NCBI RefSeq assembly: GCF_006861795.1
Contig: NZ_VDGH01000003.1
Span: forward strand, 62,001-126,000
DNA: 64,000 bases
Direction of reading: 5' to 3'
DNA from: Psychrobacillus lasiicapitis
GTDB taxonomy: Bacteria > Bacillota > Bacilli > Bacillales_A > Planococcaceae
In this document: piece by piece, positions 18,115 to 26,351 of the stretch
Position numbering within the stretch: position 1 is the first letter of the stretch
Layout of the letters: each line of letters begins with the position of its first letter
The notes under the pieces: model-generated
What the model saw: only the letters and a program-made list of their open reading frames with translations
Database searches by the model: none
Told to the model about the DNA's origin: nothing
Position numbers and translations under genes: made by a program

Positions 18115-19815
18115 TTGTATGCAAAACTACATAAGATAAGAAATGTAATGCTATCTTTTTTCGCACTTATTCTACTTATTGTTTTACCAACTATGGCAAG
18201 TGCGGAGGAATTAGAAAGCCATTTGGATGATGCATTGAATGTGAGATCTGATAAGGTCTGGACAATTACATTCAATAAACCAATTGATCCTGCTAGTGCC
18301 AATTCTGACTCCATTTATGTATTGAATTCATCTGGGGAAAAAAAGAACGGTGCTATAACGGTTTCATCAAATCGGAAAAGTGTCTTAGTGGCACCTCCAC
18401 TCCAAGGTTATACTAATGCGGAGACATATACGCTCCATATGACGAGAGACATTAAAGATGAAAAAGGTGAATCTCTTTCCTCTTATACTTATAAGAAATT
18501 TACAATTGGCTCTTCAGCATCAGGTACATACGATATTGTCTCGATTTTGTCTAATGGAACCACTAATCTAGTGAAATCTTACGCTAAGTTTGAAGAGGCT
18601 GTTACTAATTTGAAAGCGGATCAAGCAATCCAATATAATGGGGCATTTATTAAAATACCTAGTGGTTTGGTTGTCACAAAAGGGACTGCGTCTAGTGTTC
18701 TAACGAATATTTATTCGGACAAGCAGCTAACGAAAGCCGTGACATACGTACCCGCTAACACAGAATTACTTTACATAGACTCTACCGATACATATGTGGA
18801 AGTAAATGTTGCCGACAAAAACTTATATATCAAGCATGAGAATAGTAATCTTCTTCCTTGGAATGCGGTAAAAGGAAGATCCTATTACTCTGTTTCAAAT
18901 GGTCAACTTGTTCATTCGATTTACTCTCCTAACACTGGCTCATATGCATCCTATCAAGTTGGCAACGCACCTAACTTCATGAGTTCGGGTCAAACATATT
19001 TCAGTGTGGACGGTGCACATTTTACAAATGCAACTGGACAAGAAGTCGGGACAAGCTACCCTTACTTTCAATACTTATCTGCTAGAAGCAAAACAAATTA
19101 TTCAGCTGCAGAGATCGATGCCTATATAATGTCTATGCTTCAAAAGCTAGAAAGCGATTATCCAAGCATCCCTATGTACCAACAAGCAGCTCAAAAAAGT
19201 AAACTAATCGGGCTTGGCTCTTATTTAAAACAAGTGGAAGCAACATATCATATCAATGCCCTACATATCCTTGCCTTAGCACAACATGAAAGTGCTTATG
19301 GATTAAGTGATAGAGCTCAACAATACAATAACTTGTTTGGACTATATGTAACCGACAACAATCCACTTGCTAAAAATTTCATCACAGTTGAGCAAAATAT
19401 TAATGAGCTGATAAATGCGTTCTTGAATAAAAACTATTTACCTCCTAATGCAGGCTATGCAAATGGAAGTGTTTTTGGAAATAAAGCGATTGGACTAAAC
19501 GTAAGATATGCATCCGATCCATATTGGGGTGCCAAAGCAGCTGGTCATATGTATCGAATCGACCAAACGATGGGCGGCAAAGATTCTGCAACACCATACA
19601 AGATCGGAATCACAACTACTTCGGGGCTCAATGTTCGTACAGGTCCTGGAACCAATTATGCTGTAGCCTATAAATATTCAAATGCTGGAATGCCAGTTAC
19701 TATTTTAGATGATAACTTACCAGCATCTGATTGGATTAAAGTGATTTCTGACTCCACTTCATATGATGAAGTTTATATTCATCGTTCTTATGTTCAAATG
19801 CTTCCGGTGAAATAG
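18115..19815 (+). CDS. Secreted beta-N-acetylglucosaminidase with Ig-like and SH3 domains
   Basis: A 566-residue autolysin. The start is TTG at 18115, 9 nt after GGAGG; an ATG 4 nt later is out of frame. A signal peptide (to about residue 31, TMASA) precedes an SbsA/Big_5-type Ig-like domain (about 40-135; WTITFNKPIDPAS). A central region of unclear fold follows, then a glucosaminidase (GH73/LytD-like) domain (about 345-490) with the probable catalytic E392 in LAQHESAYG and NNLFGLYVTD. The C-terminus is an SH3b domain (about 505-566; GLNVRTGPGTNY). It should cleave glycan strands during wall turnover. A wall-modifying enzyme beside S-layer genes is consistent with surface remodelling. Confidence 0.88.
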   Translation: MYAKLHKIRNVMLSFFALILLIVLPTMASAEELESHLDDALNVRSDKVWTITFNKPIDPASANSDSIYVLNSSGEKKNGAITVSSNRKSVLVAPPLQGYTNAETYTLHMTRDIKDEKGESLSSYTYKKFTIGSSASGTYDIVSILSNGTTNLVKSYAKFEEAVTNLKADQAIQYNGAFIKIPSGLVVTKGTASSVLTNIYSDKQLTKAVTYVPANTELLYIDSTDTYVEVNVADKNLYIKHENSNLLPWNAVKGRSYYSVSNGQLVHSIYSPNTGSYASYQVGNAPNFMSSGQTYFSVDGAHFTNATGQEVGTSYPYFQYLSARSKTNYSAAEIDAYIMSMLQKLESDYPSIPMYQQAAQKSKLIGLGSYLKQVEATYHINALHILALAQHESAYGLSDRAQQYNNLFGLYVTDNNPLAKNFITVEQNINELINAFLNKNYLPPNAGYANGSVFGNKAIGLNVRYASDPYWGAKAAGHMYRIDQTMGGKDSATPYKIGITTTSGLNVRTGPGTNYAVAYKYSNAGMPVTILDDNLPASDWIKVISDSTSYDEVYIHRSYVQMLPVK

Positions 19816-19824
19816 CAAAGGATA

Positions 19825-19857
19825 CCACTCAAGTGTTGAATACTTGAGTGGTTTTTT
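19825..19857 (+). terminator. Terminator of the glucosaminidase gene
   Basis: A 10-bp stem CCACTCAAGT/ACTTGAGTGG is followed by TTTTTT. Confidence 0.9.
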
Positions 19858-19944
19858 GAATTAATTTGTAAGCACATCATATTAATAAATGGAAGTTCAT
19901 ATACTGCATAGGTCTTACTAATTACTTCAGGGAGGAATCATTCT

Positions 19945-21033
19945 ATGTACTTCAAAGATCAAAAGGAAAGAAAAAAGAGGTTAAATAAAATAATAGCTTG
20001 TACCATTGTTTCAGGAGTTCTTTCCACTAATTTGTTAGCTGGTGGAGTTTCGGCAGCTAGCAATACTAGCGAGGAGGCTCCTTCCGATAATAACGTGGTA
20101 ATAGAAGTTACACAAAATGATAGCCAACCAGCTAACGCAGATCAAAACGTACAAATTGCAGAAAATGAAGGTGAAATACCTGGATTCCCTGATGAGTTCT
20201 TGGATGAAATACCTGGATACGATCCATCCAAACCATATGTTTTAGTGGAAGAAGAAGGGGTACCTGTTGGTATTCTCTTTGTTAGTGAAGAACTTAAGTA
20301 TGGTGAATTAACGAAGAAGCTTTCTAATGATTGGCAATGGAACCAAATTGCCTTATATACGAATCAATCGAATGATTACTTTGGAACATGGACACTTGTC
20401 ACTGATCCTAATCATGTATTGAGTTTAGCAGACATACTAGTGAGAGACGAAATGGTAGATTACTTTAAGGAGCACATCGATGAAATCAACAATGGTGAAA
20501 TAATAGATCCCCCTGCAAACTTTGAACAAAACTTCCTCATTATAGTTCCAGCTTTACCACCTTACGGAGAAAAAGAACAAATTCAATCTAGTGAAGTAAT
20601 CGAAAAAACTATATTAGATACTTCTATTACACGTGCAGAAGTAAATGCCCTAAAAAATGACGTACAACAAAGCCTCAAAACAAAAGAGGACAATGAAAAA
20701 CTTATTGCTTCTGTGGAATTAAATCTAAAAGAGATGAATACAACTTCACTAAAATTTGATGCAAAAGGAATAGCAAATTTCGAAGTGGCGATTTCTATTT
20801 TAGTAATAGAAAATAATATTAATAAAGTTGTTGAATTGACTGCATTGTTCTTAAAAGCAGCCGAAAAGCAACAAGTATCACCAGCATCCTTAAAAGAATA
20901 TGCAAAAGAACTTTTCCTCGGTTTAGATAGCCCAACTGTTATTAAACAATTTGTCCCCCTTTTAATCGATAAGTTGAAGAAGGCCAAAGTAGATATATCT
21001 TCATTTGAAGATATACTAGATGAATTGAATTAA
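19945..21033 (+). CDS. Exported protein of unknown function
   Basis: 362 residues; ATG after GGGAGGA. A signal peptide (RLNKIIACTIVSGVLSTNLLAGGVSA, to about residue 36) precedes an Asn/Glu-rich linker. Next comes a small domain (about 85-150) with VLVEEEGVPVGILFVSEE and the aromatic segment NDWQWNQIALYT...YFGTWTLV, and then a mostly helical Lys/Glu-rich C-terminus (about 205-362). I recognise no family. It has its own ribosome site and a strong terminator, so it is a real single-gene unit. Its position between wall enzymes and S-layer genes suggests a surface role (inference only). Confidence 0.75.
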   Translation: MYFKDQKERKKRLNKIIACTIVSGVLSTNLLAGGVSAASNTSEEAPSDNNVVIEVTQNDSQPANADQNVQIAENEGEIPGFPDEFLDEIPGYDPSKPYVLVEEEGVPVGILFVSEELKYGELTKKLSNDWQWNQIALYTNQSNDYFGTWTLVTDPNHVLSLADILVRDEMVDYFKEHIDEINNGEIIDPPANFEQNFLIIVPALPPYGEKEQIQSSEVIEKTILDTSITRAEVNALKNDVQQSLKTKEDNEKLIASVELNLKEMNTTSLKFDAKGIANFEVAISILVIENNINKVVELTALFLKAAEKQQVSPASLKEYAKELFLGLDSPTVIKQFVPLLIDKLKKAKVDISSFEDILDELN

Positions 21034-21040
21034 TAACTTT

Positions 21041-21078
21041 GGAAGTTGAGAGGAATCCTTCCCTCTAACTTCCTTTTT
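21041..21078 (+). terminator. Terminator of the 19945-21033 gene
   Basis: A stem GGAAGTT.AGAGG/CCTCT.AACTTCC is followed by TTTTTATTTTA. Confidence 0.85.
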
Positions 21079-21095
21079 ATTTTACTTAAGCAATG

Positions 21096-21136
21096 AAAAA
21101 AGCTCTCCAGAGATTTCTCTCCGAAGAACTTTTCTA
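21096..21136 (-). terminator. Terminator of the third S-layer-like gene
   Basis: On the minus strand an AGTTCTTC..AGAGA / TCTCTGGAGAGCT hairpin with wobble pairs is followed by TTTTTT. It lies just past the stop at 21142. Confidence 0.6.
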
Positions 21137-21141
21137 AATTT

Positions 21142-23364
21142 CTATTTTACTAGTAGCGAATTCGATTCAGCTACATTATATGCAAGCTGATCTTGATTTA
21201 CTATTCCTGAAGCAGCTACGATAACAAATGTAGATGAATGATGAGTAAAATCAGGATCCATCGAAACAAAATCAATAACTTTGAGTGTATGACCATCTAA
21301 ATACTCCACTTTAACAACCGCATTTCTACCAAATCCATCATTGATAGTTAGCGTACCTGTTAAATCTTTTTTAAATTCATTTTCATATGAAGGATTAATG
21401 AATGTAAAATCTAACGTATCGAAAATAGATAATCCATTATCATTGTTATCATTTAGAGTAACTTTAGATGAAGCAAAGGCACCTTCTTTGATTGTCGCAG
21501 TGGCTGGTTTAGTCGGATTTTCAGATCCTTCCCCATTATTGCCGTCTTTACCAGGAGCGTATTGATATGCTTCAAATGTATTCGCTTCGTTTTGCAATAA
21601 ACTAATCGAACCTAGCGTCCAATCTCCCTGTTCATCTACCTTCGCTGTACCAATGAACACACTATTCCGGTAAACCTTTACTGAATATCCTGCTTGAGCA
21701 GTTCCACTTATGATATAGCTAGAACCATCATATGTCACCGGTGTATGCGCCGGGTTTGTAATTTCCAATTTAGCCGCTTCTGTTACATCACTGGTTATAT
21801 TCCAAGTAGAAATGTTCTCTACATCTGTTTCATAAACAGATGTCACTGAATCCCCATTAGATAGTGCTGTTTCAAATACTTCCTGTGATACTTGTTGGCC
21901 GTGAATGAAAAACAAATCATTAGAATCCCATTTAAATTTGAATCCATCAGAAAATAAATAGTTTTCCTCCATAAATATATATGGAGATACGATATTTAAC
22001 TCATAAACATCACTAGTATTTTGTAACTGGAAAAAATGAGTAAGTGGAGCTCTTTTACTTTTTTGGTTTCCATCAAGCTTTTGAATTATCGGCTGCACAT
22101 AGGTAGCTGAAGCATCGTCAGCAGTTGCAATTATAAAAGTTAAGTTCCCGTTTTGATCGGTGTACACAGTCAATTCTTGTTCCGCATTTCCTATATGACC
22201 ATTTGCAGAAGTAATCACCGCAGTAGTAGAAGTAGTTTCAGTAGCAGGGTTTGCTTCAGTTAAAGTGATCCGGACACGACCTACATATGGAGAACCATCA
22301 GAGTTGGTTATATTAGCTCGATATATATGATTATTAGAAGTTTCCAAGTAAGAAACATCTGTATCATATAATAAAATACCTGTAGTATCAGCAACCGCTT
22401 CTGTTTTAAAATTCTTTTTATAGTCTTTCCAAGTGACTGTGTAATCTGTAGAAGGATTTAGATCGGAAGTTGTCAGTATTACTACCTTTTTGTCTTCTGA
22501 TAATTTAGCACTTTGCACAGTTTCACCTGAAATTTTAAATTGTCCAGCTTCTAATCCTGCTAGTGGTATAGAATATTCTTTTGAAAAATGCACAATTACT
22601 GTATTCTGTCCGTCAGATGTAACGGCAAGAGGTTGTAATGGTAAAGATTCTTCTATTTTCGTATAGCTTTTCTGTAATTGATTTTTGAAAGAAATTTTCG
22701 CAGCATTAAAAGTTAAGTAGTAATGAGCCTTTTCTAATTCAGTAGCTGCTTCTGCTAGCTTATTCTCTTTAATAAATTGAGAAGCCTTTTCTAGATACAT
22801 TTCGACCGTTAAATCATATTTCACTTTCTCTATTAACTTCTCCATAGCAGGTTTTACTGCATTACGAATTCCATTTCTAGTAGATTGCCCATAGACACGA
22901 TCTAAAAGTATTACTTGCTTACGATATTCAGCAGTTGCTTTGTGGTATGCAACGTTTATTTTATCAAGGTCCTTAGAATCTATTGCTTGTTGTAGGTTTT
23001 TTGTGAGATTGATGATTTTATCACTGGATGTAAGGGCATCGATATATGCCTGAGCACGTCTTACATGAGTCTTAGGTTCTACGAGTTTAGCTTGAATACT
23101 TAATTTTTCAGAAGTTGAAAGCTTTGTTGCAGCTGTCTCTGCTGCTTGGATATTCATTTTTGCAGTATTATACTGATCGTATGGACGAGTTACAAAATCA
23201 GCAGAACCTTCAACTGAGATTGCCCATTTTAAAATGGTGCCTGCATTCTGTGCATCCGTTACTAATTGGCTTGTATTCGTAGTTGCTCTGGCTTGTAGAG
23301 CTGGCGATGTTATAAATGTCGCAATGGCAATTGAACATGCTATTTTCAAGACTTTATTTCTCAT
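21142..23364 (-). CDS. S-layer-like protein with SbsC-type anchor (paralog 3)
   Basis: 740 residues. A signal peptide (to about 28) is followed by an SbsC-type helical wall-binding domain (about 30-245; WAISVEGSADFVTRPYDQYNTAK, YHKATAEYRKQ, LLDRVYGQSTR). Next come an SbsA-like Ig domain (about 250-325; FKISGETVQSAKLSEDKKVV) and a series of beta domains, including a Big-type Ig module (ISGTAQAGYSVKVYRNSVFIG...). The N-terminus matches the paralogs at 23599 and 26352 closely, but the C-terminal third differs. It lacks the YG.K/ILKVN...GY ending of the other two. The codon use is ordinary, so it is probably a minor or alternative surface protein. Confidence 0.85.
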   Translation of the reverse strand: MRNKVLKIACSIAIATFITSPALQARATTNTSQLVTDAQNAGTILKWAISVEGSADFVTRPYDQYNTAKMNIQAAETAATKLSTSEKLSIQAKLVEPKTHVRRAQAYIDALTSSDKIINLTKNLQQAIDSKDLDKINVAYHKATAEYRKQVILLDRVYGQSTRNGIRNAVKPAMEKLIEKVKYDLTVEMYLEKASQFIKENKLAEAATELEKAHYYLTFNAAKISFKNQLQKSYTKIEESLPLQPLAVTSDGQNTVIVHFSKEYSIPLAGLEAGQFKISGETVQSAKLSEDKKVVILTTSDLNPSTDYTVTWKDYKKNFKTEAVADTTGILLYDTDVSYLETSNNHIYRANITNSDGSPYVGRVRITLTEANPATETTSTTAVITSANGHIGNAEQELTVYTDQNGNLTFIIATADDASATYVQPIIQKLDGNQKSKRAPLTHFFQLQNTSDVYELNIVSPYIFMEENYLFSDGFKFKWDSNDLFFIHGQQVSQEVFETALSNGDSVTSVYETDVENISTWNITSDVTEAAKLEITNPAHTPVTYDGSSYIISGTAQAGYSVKVYRNSVFIGTAKVDEQGDWTLGSISLLQNEANTFEAYQYAPGKDGNNGEGSENPTKPATATIKEGAFASSKVTLNDNNDNGLSIFDTLDFTFINPSYENEFKKDLTGTLTINDGFGRNAVVKVEYLDGHTLKVIDFVSMDPDFTHHSSTFVIVAASGIVNQDQLAYNVAESNSLLVK

Positions 23365-23551
23365 AATTTTTGTTCTTCCTTTACTAATATATCTCTAAGT
23401 TTTAATAAGTGGAGTCCTACTATAAATAAGTCTATCATGAATAGGTTCTTTCCATTTATCCAAATAAGGAGTGAGTTGCTAAAATCATCCTGTTGTAGAT
23501 TTTCTACATTAGCATCTTTAATAGTTTTTAGAAAAGATTTTCCCATTAGTT

Positions 23552-23582
23552 AAGCCGTTAAAGGAGTATCCCTTAACGGCTT
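23552..23582 (-). terminator. Hairpin between S-layer-like paralogs 2 and 3
   Basis: A 12-bp stem AAGCCGTTAAGG/CCTTTAACGGCTT lies just beyond the stop at 23599. The T-tract is weak, so some read-through into the next paralog is possible. Confidence 0.6.
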
Positions 23583-23598
23583 TGTTAATTCTATTTAG

Positions 23599-25848
23599 TT
23601 AGTACCCTTTGATTTGGAATCCTGTATTTACCTTTAAGATAAAACCATACGCATTGGAAACACCGTCAACTGAAATGACATCTAGCGGGCCAGATAATGT
23701 TCCATCCTCTCCATCTTTAAGAATCTTACCAGCAAGTTTATCTTCGACTGTTGGACCGAACTTAATATTAAAGCCCTTAGTAGTGTTGGTGAAGAGTGTA
23801 CCACTTTCATTGTTTGTAAATTGAACTTGTGTTCCATCTGAATCCTGCACTGTGATGGAGGATGTTTTAGAAATTACAGCCTGATCTTGAGCCACTGTTG
23901 TTCCATTTGCACGCGTTATTGGAGCGATGTTAAATGCTACTACTTTATTCGATATGTCTTCCTCATTATCATTGCCGGCAGTTATCGAAGATAAATTAAA
24001 TGGACCTTCTACTACTCTTAATGTTGTTCCATTCCAATCACTAATCGATGGAGTAGCTTTTCCAGCTGGTTGTTGTATCATGGTAAAATCCGTTATGTCG
24101 TTTTGCGTAACGGTAGTTTTATATTTCCATGTACCAGTAGAATTCATTTTAACTTTTGAAAGATAAGCACCATTTTTGAAAAAGAACACTTCATAGTTCG
24201 GTTGACCCGTTCCTATCAATTCTATATCTTTTCCAATCATGCGATATCCAGTAGTTCCTGATTTACGTGCAAACTTCGAATCAACAGATAAACCAACAGA
24301 ATAATGATTTTCTGTAATATTGAATGACGAAGCAGATGTTAATTGATATGTTCCACTGATGGTATCTTCAATATCTAAAGCAGATTTGAAGCTATCAGAA
24401 GAAATTGCTATTCCTTCGTTTCGGTATGAGTCACTAGAACCTTTTAGTTTATATTTAAGTCCATCAGAAGTAACAAAGTAGTTATTATTGATGTCTACAT
24501 AATGTATTTTTTTATTTGTCATAGTTCCTGCTTTAGCAAGAGCATAAAAGTTTATTTTTGCTGAAGTTAGCGTATCTACTACAGTACTATTTACCATTTG
24601 ATTAAAAGAAATCGTCTTATCTAATGCCGCAGTATTCACATCTTTTGCAGTAAAGGTAATTGTCACCTTCCCATTTTTGTCCGGTAACACATTTACATTT
24701 TTCGCTCCAGAGATCACATTCTCAATACCATTAATAGTTAATAGCTTAACACCGGCCGGAATATCCACTCTTACTGTATTATTTCCATACGAACCTGCAA
24801 AGGTAGCCGATAATGCAAGAACTTCCGATGTTTCTCTATGTTGAGTCGTAGTGTCCCCTATTTGAATAGGCACAATACTTCCTGGCACAGTATAGCTAGA
24901 AGAACTACCCTTATATTTAACTGTGTATTTAATACTTGGCGTTTGAGCTGACGTAGTTAACGTTGCGGATAACCCATCTTTACTTAATACTGCATTTATT
25001 ACAGATAAAGCGTTATCAATTGTAAAGTCAGTTGCTTTAATAGTAGAAACTGCACGGTTAAATTTTACAATTACTGTCGTATTATCTGCACGTGAAATAG
25101 AAGAAATTTGAACTGGCACTGCATTAGTAACAGTATCTAAACTCTTCTGTAACGTAGTTTCCCACATCAATATATTTGCATCAAGAATTGCTTGTGCTTC
25201 ATTAATTTTTCTAGTCGCTTCTGCTTGTTTAGATACTCGCATATCTTCAACTGCTGCTTTTGTTAACATATGAACTGTAACATCATTTTTCAATTCTTTA
25301 ATTAACTTTTCTGCCGGTCCTTTAACAGCATTGCGAATTTTATCTCGAGTTGATTGACCATATACACGGTCCAATAAAATTGTCTGTTTCCGAAATTCTG
25401 CAGTCATCTCATGATATGCTTTTTCAACTTTTTCTAAATTATTTTCATCCACTGCTGTTGAAAGGGCACTCGTTTTTTCATTAATCTTTGTACTTGCTGT
25501 AATTGCATCAAGATATCCTTGCGTTCGTTTCAATTGTATTTTAGGATCTGACAATCGTGCTTCATATGTCAATTGATCCGAAAAACTCAATTTCTTTATT
25601 TCCGCTTCTGCTTGAGCAATCGCATTTTTTGCTTCGTTGTATTGAGTCCATGGTTGAGTTACCCCATCTGCTGAACCTTCAACTGAAATTGCCCACTTTA
25701 AAACAGTACTTGCATTTTGGACATTGGTCATTAATTTGTCTATATTTGTCGCTGCCGCTGCATTTGTCTGGTTACTTGGTGTAGCTGCGATAAATACAGA
25801 AGATGCAATTGCAGTGGAAATTGCTAATTTCATTGTCTTGTTATTCAT
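23599..25848 (-). CDS. S-layer-like protein with SbsC-type anchor (paralog 2)
   Basis: 749 residues from the ATG at 25848, which has AGAAGGGGA 7 nt upstream; an in-frame ATG nine codons earlier lacks a site. A signal peptide (to about 31) precedes the helical SbsC-type domain (WAISVEGSADGVTQPWTQYNEAK; LLDRVYGQSTRDKIRNAVKG), an SbsA-like Ig domain and further beta domains. The C-terminal segment (SSITAGNDNEEDISNKVVAFN ... GFQIKGY) is collinear with the paralog at 26352, so these two are full-length homologs. It is less codon-biased than paralog 1 and is probably expressed less or under other conditions. Confidence 0.86.
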   Translation of the reverse strand: MNNKTMKLAISTAIASSVFIAATPSNQTNAAAATNIDKLMTNVQNASTVLKWAISVEGSADGVTQPWTQYNEAKNAIAQAEAEIKKLSFSDQLTYEARLSDPKIQLKRTQGYLDAITASTKINEKTSALSTAVDENNLEKVEKAYHEMTAEFRKQTILLDRVYGQSTRDKIRNAVKGPAEKLIKELKNDVTVHMLTKAAVEDMRVSKQAEATRKINEAQAILDANILMWETTLQKSLDTVTNAVPVQISSISRADNTTVIVKFNRAVSTIKATDFTIDNALSVINAVLSKDGLSATLTTSAQTPSIKYTVKYKGSSSSYTVPGSIVPIQIGDTTTQHRETSEVLALSATFAGSYGNNTVRVDIPAGVKLLTINGIENVISGAKNVNVLPDKNGKVTITFTAKDVNTAALDKTISFNQMVNSTVVDTLTSAKINFYALAKAGTMTNKKIHYVDINNNYFVTSDGLKYKLKGSSDSYRNEGIAISSDSFKSALDIEDTISGTYQLTSASSFNITENHYSVGLSVDSKFARKSGTTGYRMIGKDIELIGTGQPNYEVFFFKNGAYLSKVKMNSTGTWKYKTTVTQNDITDFTMIQQPAGKATPSISDWNGTTLRVVEGPFNLSSITAGNDNEEDISNKVVAFNIAPITRANGTTVAQDQAVISKTSSITVQDSDGTQVQFTNNESGTLFTNTTKGFNIKFGPTVEDKLAGKILKDGEDGTLSGPLDVISVDGVSNAYGFILKVNTGFQIKGY

Positions 25849-26270
25849 TTTATAATCCCCTTCTACAAAACTCATATTGTTTATTATATGATTATACTAA
25901 ATTACTATGTTCAACATACACTTATTTTGTTGTATTTATGTATTCTATGTACACTACTTACTTTCCTTTTTACAGAATTATTACTCTACCATATATATGT
26001 ACGTCTTCTCATAGTAAAGGTTTCAATTTTTTACAAACAAACTTACTATAAAATAAAAATTATTACATTTTTTTTTACTCATGTTAATTCTACAATTATT
26101 TAACCAATTCAAATTTTGAACGATTATAATAAATTAAAAGAAATGATATCATAGAAAAACAGCAAAAGTTTTAATTTAGCTATCTCTTACTTCATTGAAC
26201 TCTATGCTTAATCTTCATTTTGAATCGAGGCGATTGACAGATTTTTTACAAATAGCGGTCAAGAAACAAA
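25849..26270. other. AT-rich gap upstream of S-layer paralog 2
   Basis: No gene. It should hold the promoter and leader of the gene at 25848; two TATAAT-like boxes lie at about 25879-25895 on the minus strand without a well-spaced -35. Confidence 0.4.
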
Positions 26271-26306
26271 AAAGCACTATTCCATCATAAATGGAATAGT
26301 GCTTTT
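26271..26306 (-). terminator. Terminator of the main S-layer gene
   Basis: A 12-bp stem GCACTATTCCAT/ATGGAATAGTGC flanked by A-run and T-run; on the minus strand it is followed by TTTTTTG. Confidence 0.92.
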
Positions 26307-26351
26307 ATAAATACTAGATAATATTGTTAGAAAGATTATTTCTAATTAATA

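Noticed and set aside
23361-23546. 61-codon frame overlapping the start of S-layer paralog 3 by 4 nt
   Set aside because: It has no ribosome site and starts just inside the terminator region of the preceding gene. The peptide resembles nothing; it is probably part of the leader.
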